Source: UBA11891 sp003533785
Lineage (GTDB): Bacteria > Bacteroidota > Bacteroidia > Flavobacteriales > Flavobacteriaceae
Length of the DNA: 64,000 nt
NCBI GenBank assembly: GCA_949511625.1
Contig: CATFEX010000003.1
Location: 96,403 to 160,402, forward strand
Direction of reading: 5' to 3'
Shown here piece by piece: positions 26,767-34,316 of this stretch. A model generated the notes under the pieces. The model saw only the letters and a list, made by a program, of their open reading frames with translations, was not told the DNA's origin and did no database searches. A program made the translations under genes and the position numbers. Within the stretch, counting starts at the first letter, position 1. Each line of letters starts with the position of its first letter.

Positions 26767-27368
26767 TTAGGACATTGTTGTAGATAGGTTTTTGCTTCAG
26801 GCCCTAAATTAAATAACAAATCCAAGGTGCTCAAGTCATTAAGAAAACCGTATTTAGAATCAAATACTTGGGCGTAAGGAGTATAAAGAGGAGTTTCTTT
26901 TTTTGCATTTAATAGAGACTCGTTTAGTTGTTGGTAAGAAAAATCAAGAGATACCTCTTCCTGAGGCAGTTTTATTTCCAACAAGTCGAAGAGAACATTC
27001 AAAAGTGAGCGATTAAATTCATAAAGCCTTGTAGTTTGAGTGTGATATAATGGTGCTAGGGCATCTTCATAAAATTCAAAAAAGGGAGAGGAACGATAGG
27101 CAGCCTCTAGTGACTTCCAATGCAATTGCTGCCACTGTGCATCATTATCTGTTTGCACTTCATTTTCTTTTTGATGTTGCCGCCAGGGAGTATGTCTTAC
27201 AGGGATAATTAGGGAAAGTCTGCCGTTGGCTCCATAGATATAGGCTCGGTTACGATAGGTTTGTTTTTTGTAGTGGCTGTCAGTAAGCCAGTATATTCGT
27301 TCTTGGTTGATCAACCACGCCATATAAGAAACTGGTGGGGCGTATGAAGGGACAACAACGGATATCAT
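26763..27368 (-). CDS. WbqC family protein
   Basis: A 201-residue protein of the WbqC family. Recognisable parts are the N-terminal PSYAPPVSYMAWLINQERIYW, YRNRAYIYGANGRLSLIIPV, and the terminal FLNDLSTLDLLFNLGPEA. WbqC-like proteins are found in O-antigen clusters but also, as here, as conserved stand-alone genes; biochemical function is not known to me. The start overlaps the lepB stop as ATGA (27365-27368), so it is co-translated with the signal peptidase. The stop is shared tail to tail with the EEP gene. Confidence 0.85.
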   Translation of the reverse strand: MISVVVPSYAPPVSYMAWLINQERIYWLTDSHYKKQTYRNRAYIYGANGRLSLIIPVRHTPWRQHQKENEVQTDNDAQWQQLHWKSLEAAYRSSPFFEFYEDALAPLYHTQTTRLYEFNRSLLNVLFDLLEIKLPQEEVSLDFSYQQLNESLLNAKKETPLYTPYAQVFDSKYGFLNDLSTLDLLFNLGPEAKTYLQQCPN

Positions 27369-29071
27369 GCGGTTTCTTTTTTCACCTTTCGCTTGCGATA
27401 CCAGCTAAAGAGTTGCCAAAGGGCTACTATCACAATAAAATGGGGAAAATAGGATCGGGGTTTCCCTTCGAGACCCACAGTAGTAAATAATCGATTCCAA
27501 CGGATACGCCAATTTTTAATTCCGTCATTAATACCCTCAATGCTAAACCAAATGAAGACGGGTTTACCAACGATGTGATCTGCAGGAACAAAGCCCCAGA
27601 AGCGACTGTCTTCAGATTTATGTCGGTTGTCGCCCATCATCCAATAGTAGTCTTGCTTAAAAGTGTACTGAGTTACTTCCTGACCGTTTAGGTAAAAACG
27701 GTCTGCCTTCTTGATGAAATCATTTTTTTCGTACTCTCGAATGAGTTTTTTATAGATCGGATAATTTTCCCGAGTCAAGGTAACTTGCATCCCCTTTTTT
27801 GGTAGCACTAGAGGCCCAAAATTATCTTCGTTCCAGTCGTAGGGGAGGGCATTGGGAAAGAAATTAGTGTTTGGAATCGATTCGGTTTGATTCCTTCTAA
27901 CGACCGTATCTACCCAAGGTTGTATCGCCAATTCTTTAGCCTCATTCAAGGTCAGGGTGAGTTGTCTTTCGCGCGCCAAAACCTCAGTCACTTGTAAGCG
28001 AAGTTGTTGAACAATTTCTATGGGTAGGCCGCGACTGGAAGTAATAACTTTAAAGTCTTCAACACTGGTTCCTGTTGTTCCTAAAATGTAGGGCCGAATC
28101 GCATTAAAAGATTGTTGAGTAATCCCTTTAATTTTATACGTTCGAGTGAAGTCTTTATATCCCAAATCTAATAGTTTTCGTGCCGATATGCCTTCATTAT
28201 GGGACAGGGTGTGGATATATTGCACACGGGCTCTTTGGGGGAGTTGTGTTCTTTCTCCATCAATATGAACGAGTCCATCAATAATCTGAAGGGTATCTCC
28301 TGGTATGGCTACACAGCGTTTCACATAATTCGATTTTTTATCAATTGGCTTTCGGACACCTGCTTCTTTCACAAAAAATTGACGCACTGTATCAGCAGGC
28401 CAGCTGAAAACTACGATTTCGTTACGCTCTATTTTTTGCAAGCCCGGCAAACGAAGATAGGGGAGCTGAGGTTTTTTAAGATAAGACCGTATTTTTAGAC
28501 CGGGAAGTGTATCGTGTACCATGGGAAAAGAAACAGTAGTCATAGGAACACGTGATCCGTAGTGGAATTTACTAACGAAAAGAAAATCCCCTACCAGTAA
28601 TGTTTTTTCCAACGAACCTGTAGGGATGATGTAGGGCTGCATGATATAAGTGTGAACCAAGGTAGCGGCAACTACGGCAAAGAGAATAGAACTCACCCAT
28701 TCTCCAAAAGCAGTTTTGGGCTTTAGGCTTCGGTCTTTTACGTGTTTCAAAGTACTTCCGTAGTTTTTGGTCGCAGTATACAAACCCCCTGTAAATAAAA
28801 CTAGAGCGGTATCTTTAGTGGAGTTGAAACCAAAACTTCGAATCGTTTCTACCCATATAACCGGGATGATGATTAAATTGATGATGGGAATCAACATCAA
28901 AAGAACCCACCAACGGGGTCGGTGGATGATTTCCATAAGGACAATGGCATTGTAAATGGGGACGGCGGCTTCCCAAGCATTTTTTCCAGCAGCTCGATAA
29001 AGCTTCCAAGTACTCAAAAAGTGCACCCCATTAAGGGCAACAAATAATAACAACCAGCCTGACCAACTCAT
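27365..29071 (-). CDS. lepB: Signal peptidase I, enlarged Bacteroidota form
   Basis: A 568-residue leader peptidase. Three or four N-terminal helices (about 5-22, 55-75, 125-140) precede the catalytic core: Ser 153 in IIPTGSLEKTLLVGD and Lys 251 in NYVKRCVAIPGD. The last conserved box GDNRHKSEDSRFWGFV is not until about 479, so around 190 residues (about 275-465) are inserted between the Lys box and the GDN box. E. coli LepB is 324 residues. The insert is hydrophilic and on the periplasmic side. dapB is 41 bases upstream. Confidence 0.95.
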   Translation of the reverse strand: MSWSGWLLLFVALNGVHFLSTWKLYRAAGKNAWEAAVPIYNAIVLMEIIHRPRWWVLLMLIPIINLIIIPVIWVETIRSFGFNSTKDTALVLFTGGLYTATKNYGSTLKHVKDRSLKPKTAFGEWVSSILFAVVAATLVHTYIMQPYIIPTGSLEKTLLVGDFLFVSKFHYGSRVPMTTVSFPMVHDTLPGLKIRSYLKKPQLPYLRLPGLQKIERNEIVVFSWPADTVRQFFVKEAGVRKPIDKKSNYVKRCVAIPGDTLQIIDGLVHIDGERTQLPQRARVQYIHTLSHNEGISARKLLDLGYKDFTRTYKIKGITQQSFNAIRPYILGTTGTSVEDFKVITSSRGLPIEIVQQLRLQVTEVLARERQLTLTLNEAKELAIQPWVDTVVRRNQTESIPNTNFFPNALPYDWNEDNFGPLVLPKKGMQVTLTRENYPIYKKLIREYEKNDFIKKADRFYLNGQEVTQYTFKQDYYWMMGDNRHKSEDSRFWGFVPADHIVGKPVFIWFSIEGINDGIKNWRIRWNRLFTTVGLEGKPRSYFPHFIVIVALWQLFSWYRKRKVKKETA

Positions 29072-29112
29072 ATTTTTATTTTAAATTACTAAACTCCAGA
29101 TGTTTTTGGGTT

Positions 29113-29823
29113 TTATTGAGAAAGATTTAACACATCTTCCATTCCGAAAACCCCTTTTTTCCCTAAAATCCATTCTGCAGCAATGACGGCACCAAAGGCA
29201 AATCCTAGTCGATTATAGGCTTCGTGACGAATCTTAATGGAGTCTATTGGACTAGAATATTCAACTTGATGAATCCCAGGAACTTCACCTTCTCTATGAG
29301 ACTGAATGGGCAATTGGTTTTTTGCCGATGGATTTTTTGCGGTTTCCCATCCCTCAAGATGGGTTTTTTCAATGATATCTTCAGCAAGTGTAATGGCTGT
29401 TCCACTAGGGGCATCCAATTTGTGAATGTGATGAGTTTCTTCCACGGCCACTTTGTAACTGGGGTGTTTTTTCATGAATTCTGCCAAGTTTTTGTTGAGT
29501 GCAAAAAATAAATTAACACCGATGCTAAAGTTAGACGCATATAAAAAAGCCGTTTCTTTTTCCTTGCAAAGTATCTCCGCTTTTACTTTTTGGTCCAGCC
29601 AACCTGTTGTACCGCAGACCACAGGTATTCCAAGTTCAAGTGCACTACTGATATTTAGTAAGGCTGCTTCAGGGACACTAAAATTAATGGCAGCATCGGC
29701 CTCATTTAATGAACCAGTCGATTCTTGGGCATCAACGGTACATACGATTTGGTGACCGCGATTTTTTGCGACTTTCTCAATCGCTTTTCCCATTCTTCCG
29801 TATCCTAAAAGAGCAACTTTCAC
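29113..29823 (-). CDS. dapB: 4-hydroxy-tetrahydrodipicolinate reductase
   Basis: A 236-residue enzyme of the lysine/diaminopimelate pathway. The Rossmann start is VALLGYGRMGKAIE; CGTTGW is the cofactor/active-site loop; ETHHIHKLDAPSGTA holds the catalytic His and Lys. The protein is shorter than the approximately 270 residues of E. coli DapB, as is usual in Bacteroidota. It is followed by lepB (41 bases) and preceded by the DUF5683 gene (5 bases), so the run parA-parB-DUF5683-dapB-lepB-WbqC is probably one operon. Confidence 0.96.
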   Translation of the reverse strand: MKVALLGYGRMGKAIEKVAKNRGHQIVCTVDAQESTGSLNEADAAINFSVPEAALLNISSALELGIPVVCGTTGWLDQKVKAEILCKEKETAFLYASNFSIGVNLFFALNKNLAEFMKKHPSYKVAVEETHHIHKLDAPSGTAITLAEDIIEKTHLEGWETAKNPSAKNQLPIQSHREGEVPGIHQVEYSSPIDSIKIRHEAYNRLGFAFGAVIAAEWILGKKGVFGMEDVLNLSQ

Positions 29824-29828
29824 AATGA

Positions 29829-30392
29829 CTAAAATATTATATTGATTTGCAGCCCCACTTGGTTTTGCGCGCGAAGGAAGTCGTGTTCAAAGTGAGGTTT
29901 AAAACTCAGTTTATCACTCACATTGAACTGTAATAGGTGAGCACTAACATTTGCTTCTAGAATGTTGAGCATATAGGTGCCCACAATAAAAATAAAAGCC
30001 ATGTCTTTATATCTTTCATGAAACCGCATGCCCTCAAGAAGAGTATCCTTATTGGGAATAATATCCGTGTATTCGTCATCATAATAACCTGCTAATCTTC
30101 TTTTGTATGCATTGCGATACTTCATTAATTCATCATTATTCAATTTATAATAATAGGCAGAAGCACCAATAGCTGCGTATACTAGTGGAATTTTCCAATA
30201 TTGTCCAAGATAGGCCTGACCCATCCCTGGCACAATCGCAGAATAGAAAGCAGCACGAGAGGGACTAAGCGGGTCTAAAATCAAACGTTCTTTACGCGAC
30301 AGTGTTTTCATCGTTAAACTATCGGTCTGGGCCATAAGGAATTGATTTCCCATGATAATTGAAAAGAGACCAATAAGGATGAGGTATTTCAC
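29829..30392 (-). CDS. DUF5683 family membrane protein
   Basis: A 187-residue protein with a signal-like first helix (KYLILIGLFSIIMGNQFLMAQ) and two further hydrophobic segments. The mature part has DPLSPSRAAFYSAIVPGMGQAYLGQYWKIP, the DUF5683 signature, and later YKDMAFIFIVGTYMLNILEANVSAHL. Function unknown; gene order next to parB and dapB is seen in other Flavobacteriaceae as far as I recall. It overlaps the parB stop by 4 bases. Confidence 0.82.
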   Translation of the reverse strand: MKYLILIGLFSIIMGNQFLMAQTDSLTMKTLSRKERLILDPLSPSRAAFYSAIVPGMGQAYLGQYWKIPLVYAAIGASAYYYKLNNDELMKYRNAYKRRLAGYYDDEYTDIIPNKDTLLEGMRFHERYKDMAFIFIVGTYMLNILEANVSAHLLQFNVSDKLSFKPHFEHDFLRAQNQVGLQINIIF

Positions 30393-31285
30393 TTTTTTAT
30401 TTTTTCAACCCATGATTGTAGCTTAGCAAACGAATCAAAAGGAATTTGGATACTCCCTTTACCTTTAGCATTGGCTTTTATTTTTACTTTCTCACTAAAA
30501 AAGTCTTCAAAACTAGCAATCCATTCTTTTTCAATGGTTGGGGTTTCTGTGTTTTTGATTTCAAATACCTCGGGTTCAGACTTTGTTTTTTTGACTAGTG
30601 CTTCCGTAGCCCGAACAGATAAACCTTTAGAAATCACTTTTTCATAGATACTCAGTTGAACATTAGGATCTTCAATATTGATTAAAGCTCGTCCGTGTCC
30701 CATTGAAATAAAACCGTCTCGCATTCCAGTTTGTATAATTGGATCGAGTTTTAACAACCGGAGGTAGTTGGTGACGGTAGATCTCTTTTTACCTACTCGG
30801 TCACTGAGTTGATTTTGGGTCAATTGGATGTCATCGATCAGTCGTTGATAGGAGAGTGCTATCTCGATGGGGTCGAGATCTTCTCTCTGGATGTTTTCCA
30901 CCAAGGCCATTTCTAAGGATTCTTGGTCGTTGGCCGTTCTTATGAATGCTGGAATGGTCTTGCGTTGTAATGATTTGGACGCTCTAAACCGTCTTTCACC
31001 AGCAACCAATTGAAATTCACTTGGGCCCAACTGTCGTACTGTTATGGGTTGCACAACCCCCAATTCACGGATAGATGTAGCCAATTCACGAAGTTTTTCC
31101 TCATTGAAATGAGTACGGGGTTGATACGGATTTTCCGAAATTTGTTCCAAGGGGATTTCAATGACATTGCCAATCACAGGACTGGAAGAAGCAGGGTTTG
31201 TTTTCGAATTCTGTTGAAGGTCCGGATCATTGAGTATGGCTGAAAGCCCTTTACCGAGTGCCATTTTTTTACTTGACTTTGCCAT
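30389..31285 (-). CDS. parB: Chromosome-partitioning protein ParB
   Basis: A 298-residue ParB/Spo0J protein. GKGLSAIL near the N-terminus is typical of chromosomal ParB; IPLEQISENPYQPRTHF begins the CTPase/ParB-N domain with GERRFRASK; the helix-turn-helix follows (LTQNQLSDRVGKKRSTVTNYLRLL); the C-terminal part is the dimerisation domain. ParB loads on parS and spreads as a CTP-gated clamp, acting with ParA and SMC. I did not find a clear parS (TGTTTCACGTGAAACA-like) in the window. parA lies 2 bases upstream. Confidence 0.96.
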   Translation of the reverse strand: MAKSSKKMALGKGLSAILNDPDLQQNSKTNPASSSPVIGNVIEIPLEQISENPYQPRTHFNEEKLRELATSIRELGVVQPITVRQLGPSEFQLVAGERRFRASKSLQRKTIPAFIRTANDQESLEMALVENIQREDLDPIEIALSYQRLIDDIQLTQNQLSDRVGKKRSTVTNYLRLLKLDPIIQTGMRDGFISMGHGRALINIEDPNVQLSIYEKVISKGLSVRATEALVKKTKSEPEVFEIKNTETPTIEKEWIASFEDFFSEKVKIKANAKGKGSIQIPFDSFAKLQSWVEKIKK

Positions 31286-31287
31286 GT

Positions 31288-32055
31288 TTAGGCTTTATTT
31301 TTTTTTAATAATTCACTACCGAGCGCCAAATAGTTTTCTGCGCCTTTGCTCGTTGCGTCGTAGGCGATAATGTTCTCTCCATAACTAGGAGCTTCACTGA
31401 GGCGAATATTACGTTGAATTAACGTTTTAAAAACCATTTTACCAAAATGCTTATTGACCTCTTCCACTACCTGATTGGAAAGACGTAAACGGGAATCATA
31501 CATAGTCAATAACAAGCCTTCAATATCTAAATTGGCGTTGTGTATTTTCTGAACACTTTTAATTGTATTGAGAAGCTTACCAAGTCCTTCTAGAGCAAAA
31601 TACTCACATTGAATGGGTATGACTACAGAATCAGCGGCTGTTAGTGCGTTGAGTGTAATGAGGCCAAGGGAAGGTGCGCAGTCAATAAATATAAAATCGT
31701 ATGAATCTTTTGCAGACTCCAGTGCCTTTCGCAACATAAACTCTCGTTTTTTTTTATCAACTAATTCAATTTCTGCCGCTACCAAGTCAATATGAGAGGG
31801 TATCAAGTCCAGGTTGGGACTACTAGTCGTTAGTTTGGCTTCATCAACTTTCACAGAATGTTCCAAAAGTTGGTAGGTGGTTTTTTCTTGCGCACTGACA
31901 TCAAAACCCAAGCCAGAAGTGGCATTGGCTTGAGGATCAGCATCGACCAACAATACTTTTTTCTCGAGAATACCCAAAGCAGCTGCAAGATTTACGGCAG
32001 TTGTGGTTTTACCCACACCACCTTTCTGGTTGGCTATTGCGATTATTTTTCCCAT
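31288..32055 (-). CDS. parA: Chromosome-partitioning ATPase ParA
   Basis: A 255-residue deviant-Walker ATPase: AIANQKGGVGKTTTAVNLAAAL (Walker A with the signature lysine) at 5-26, LLVDADPQANAT at 35-46, and FIFIDCAPSLGL at about 120. The C-terminus is basic. It forms nucleoid-bound dimers that move ParB-parS complexes during segregation. It is the first gene of the parA-parB-DUF5683-dapB-lepB-WbqC run; the 89-base gap to the FtsB-like gene upstream may hold the promoter. Confidence 0.97.
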   Translation of the reverse strand: MGKIIAIANQKGGVGKTTTAVNLAAALGILEKKVLLVDADPQANATSGLGFDVSAQEKTTYQLLEHSVKVDEAKLTTSSPNLDLIPSHIDLVAAEIELVDKKKREFMLRKALESAKDSYDFIFIDCAPSLGLITLNALTAADSVVIPIQCEYFALEGLGKLLNTIKSVQKIHNANLDIEGLLLTMYDSRLRLSNQVVEEVNKHFGKMVFKTLIQRNIRLSEAPSYGENIIAYDATSKGAENYLALGSELLKKNKA

Positions 32056-32144
32056 TAATTTGAGGTTTGGAGTTCAAAATACAATTTCTTACTTCTTAAA
32101 TGAAATAAGTTCTTGCCATTTTATGAAAGCTTTTTAACTGTGGA

Positions 32145-32459
32145 TTAAGGTTTTGAAATACTGTCTTTAAACTCAATGAGATATATCTGTTCTCCCTCTT
32201 TTTTGTGGAGGTAATTTTCTCGGGCAAACTTCTCTAAACTATCTAAATTTTCGAGTTGTTCGATAGCGGAGGCATCTTTTTCAATTTCTTTTAAAAATTC
32301 TTTTTTCTGGGCTTCCAATTCTTTTATTTCTTGATCGAGTTCCCTGTGAATAAGAAAGGAATTGGTGTCTAAGAATAGCATCCAAAGCAAAAAGATGATC
32401 CCCAATAAGGTAAAGGGTAAATGAGATTTTTTGAAAAAAGATGTAAAACGTTTTCGCAT
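32145..32459 (-). CDS. Septum formation initiator family protein (FtsB/DivIC-like)
   Basis: A 104-residue bitopic membrane protein: basic N-terminus, one transmembrane helix (LPFTLLGIIFLLWMLFL, about 14-31), then a long coiled coil (IHRELDQEIKELEAQKKEFLKEI) and the end ARENYLHKKEGEQIYLIEF. That layout and the ARE-x-Y motif fit the FtsB/DivIC family of divisome linkers. It lies between cytochrome c (15 bases upstream) and parA, an apparently mixed run of oxidation and cell-cycle genes. Confidence 0.85.
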   Translation of the reverse strand: MRKRFTSFFKKSHLPFTLLGIIFLLWMLFLDTNSFLIHRELDQEIKELEAQKKEFLKEIEKDASAIEQLENLDSLEKFARENYLHKKEGEQIYLIEFKDSISKP

Positions 32460-32474
32460 AATGGATCTAAGGGG

Positions 32475-32876
32475 CTAGGGTCCTACAGAACGAACCTGTT
32501 CTTCTGTAATTTGTTCTTGTGTGGAATTACCCCAGCTGTTTAGAATGTAGTTCATAACATCAGCAATCTCCTCATCATCCAACCCTTGGGCTGCCATCAT
32601 GCCTTCATAGACAACTCCATTGACAACCATCACTCCTCGCATGCCATACTTAATTCCCTGGATACTTTGAGTGATATTTTCCATTAAATAATCGGATTGT
32701 GCCAAGGGAGGAAAAACGCCTGACTCTCCTTTTCCTTCGGAACCATGGCATTGAAGGCAGAAGTCTTGGTAGATCAGTGTTCCTTCTTCAATACTTTGAT
32801 CCAACGGTTTTTGTTGATATAGCCCAACGATAAGGGAGATATATAGAGCCATTGAAGTTAGGCCAATTACTTTCAT
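32475..32876 (-). CDS. Periplasmic c-type cytochrome
   Basis: A 133-residue monohaem cytochrome c. After an N-terminal hydrophobic segment (GLTSMALYISLIVGLY) comes the haem-binding CLQCH (about 38-42), then a C-terminal EIADVMNYILNSWG helix; MM in YEGMMAAQ is the likely distal Met ligand. It overlaps the stop of the PQQ-type sugar dehydrogenase by 4 bases, so it is very probably the electron acceptor of that enzyme. Confidence 0.92.
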   Translation of the reverse strand: MKVIGLTSMALYISLIVGLYQQKPLDQSIEEGTLIYQDFCLQCHGSEGKGESGVFPPLAQSDYLMENITQSIQGIKYGMRGVMVVNGVVYEGMMAAQGLDDEEIADVMNYILNSWGNSTQEQITEEQVRSVGP

Positions 32877-33994
32877 GATTTGGGAACTAATTTAATGATC
32901 CCTTTCCCTTCTACACCCAAATAGAGATGACCATCGGTACCTGTTACCACATTTCTAACTCGTCCAATGCCATCGGCTATTTTTTCTCTTTTTATCACTT
33001 TATTGTCTTTAATGACTAGGCGTTCTAAATATTCGTATTTCAACGAGCCAACAAAGAGATTATCTTCCCAATTGGGATATACAGCCGAGGCAAAAGCCAT
33101 ACCGCTTGGAGCGATAGAGGGCACCCAATAGTAAAACGGCTGTTCCATCCCAGGAAGGGCGGTTTCTTTGGTAACAGGAGTGCCGGTGTAATTAATTCCA
33201 TAGGTGATTTTGGGCCAACCATAGTTGTTACTCGCTTCAATGATATTGATCTCATCCCCTCCTCTAGGCCCGTGTTCGTGAGTCCAGATTGCCTTAGTTT
33301 TGGGGTGCACAACCATTCCTTGCGGATTTCTGTGACCATATGTATAGATAGCCTCTTTAACATTATCCTGCCCAACGAAAGGATTGTCCTGCGGAATACT
33401 ACCATCTAAATTGAGGCGGTAAACCTTACCTCCGTCTCGGCTGAGATCTTGAGGGTTTACCGTTCTATTGCCTCGATCACCGATGGTGAAAAAAACATGA
33501 CCTAGTTGATCAAAAACGACACGGGACCCCCAGTGTTGTGCGGTTTTTGTATTGGGTACTGCTTTATATAGCAGCTGAACGTTTTTAAGCTCAAGGGATT
33601 TTGTGAATGTGGCACTGTATAAGGCTGTATTTCCACCTTTATCACCTTCAATATTGGTTCCCGCGGTAAAAAAAACACGACGGTTGGTAGAAAATTCAGG
33701 ATCGATTGCCACATCGAGTAAGCCACCCTGACCCCTAAAATATATAGGGGGTAGTCCTTGAACCACTTTTTTGGAACCCTCACTGACATAATACAGAACC
33801 CCGTACTTTTCAGTGACTAAAATTTCCTCTGAAGAAAGAAATGCCATTCCCCAAGGAATATCAATTCCCTCAACGATGGTTTCTAGGGTGTAATTCACTT
33901 CAGAAGGGACTTCTATTGGAGGTGTGTTTTGTTGAGCGCAGGTTGATGATAGCGGGGCTATAACTGCTAAAATGAATAGTTTTATCTTTTTCAT
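32873..33994 (-). CDS. PQQ-dependent sugar dehydrogenase, lipoprotein
   Basis: A 373-residue secreted dehydrogenase of the soluble aldose (YliI/Asd) type. The leader LFILAVIAPLSSTC ends in a plausible lipobox. The six-bladed propeller shows IPWGMAFLSSEE, QHWGSRVVFDQLGHVFFTIGDRG, YGHRNPQGMVVHP, HEHGPRGGDEINIIEASNNYGWP and VPSIAPSGMAF. It oxidises aldoses, passing electrons to a cytochrome. The frame is open to 34024, but the leader starts best at the ATG at 33994. Cofactor synthesis genes (pqq) are not in the window. Confidence 0.92.
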   Translation of the reverse strand: MKKIKLFILAVIAPLSSTCAQQNTPPIEVPSEVNYTLETIVEGIDIPWGMAFLSSEEILVTEKYGVLYYVSEGSKKVVQGLPPIYFRGQGGLLDVAIDPEFSTNRRVFFTAGTNIEGDKGGNTALYSATFTKSLELKNVQLLYKAVPNTKTAQHWGSRVVFDQLGHVFFTIGDRGNRTVNPQDLSRDGGKVYRLNLDGSIPQDNPFVGQDNVKEAIYTYGHRNPQGMVVHPKTKAIWTHEHGPRGGDEINIIEASNNYGWPKITYGINYTGTPVTKETALPGMEQPFYYWVPSIAPSGMAFASAVYPNWEDNLFVGSLKYEYLERLVIKDNKVIKREKIADGIGRVRNVVTGTDGHLYLGVEGKGIIKLVPKS

Positions 33995-34036
33995 AAAAAG
34001 CATTGAATTTTTATCAATGTACATTGATTTTGGGAT

Positions 34037-34064
34037 AAAAAAAAACCATCACAAAGGATGGTTT
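34037..34064 (-). terminator. Rho-independent terminator of the tRNA-Pro pair
   Basis: On the minus strand the stem AAACCATC / GATGGTTT (8 base pairs, 6-base loop) is followed by a run of nine T. It lies 3 bases after the end of tRNA-Pro(GGG) and before the sugar dehydrogenase start. Confidence 0.88.
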
Positions 34065-34067
34065 GAG

Positions 34068-34141
34068 TCGGGATGACAGGATTTGAACCTGCGACCCCAC
34101 GCACCCCATGCGTGTGCGCTACCAGGCTGCGCCACATCCCG
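34068..34141 (-). tRNA. tRNA-Pro (anticodon GGG)
   Basis: A 74-base cloverleaf: acceptor CGGGATG/CATCCCG, D-arm GCGC...GCGC, anticodon stem CACGC/GCGTG with loop ATGGGGT (anticodon GGG, decoding CCC/CCU), T-arm GCAGG-TTCAAAT-CCTGT. Discriminator A; the CCA end is not encoded. The anticodon loop matches that of E. coli proL. It is followed by a terminator and preceded by tRNA-Pro(TGG). Confidence 0.96.
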
Positions 34142-34162
34142 TATTTTGTGGGGAAAAACTTG

Positions 34163-34237
34163 TCGGGGTGGCAGGATTCGAACCTGCGACCTCCTGCTCC
34201 CAAAGCAGGCGCGATGACCGGGCTACGCTACACCCCG
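34163..34237 (-). tRNA. tRNA-Pro (anticodon TGG)
   Basis: A 75-base cloverleaf: acceptor CGGGGTG/CACCCCG, anticodon stem CCTGC/GCAGG with loop TTTGGGA (anticodon TGG, decoding CCA/CCG), T-arm GCAGG-TTCGAAT-CCTGC, discriminator A and no encoded CCA. It is separated by 21 bases from tRNA-Pro(GGG); together the two read all proline codons. Confidence 0.96.
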
Positions 34238-34316
34238 AAAAGGTGCGCCAAAGATAGCGTTAATTACAAAGTTTGCAAATGCTTTATACATTTTATCCCA
34301 TCGGTTTTTTGAAGCT

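Noticed and set aside
28199..28498. 99-residue plus-strand frame inside lepB
   Set aside because: Antisense shadow of the signal peptidase catalytic region.
30389..32144. parS site expected near parAB
   Set aside because: I looked for TGTTTCACGTGAAACA-like palindromes near parAB and through the window and saw none; a motif search is needed to be sure.
33991..34312. Frames across the tRNA-Pro pair on both strands
   Set aside because: They translate tRNA sequence and its terminator; no protein-like composition.
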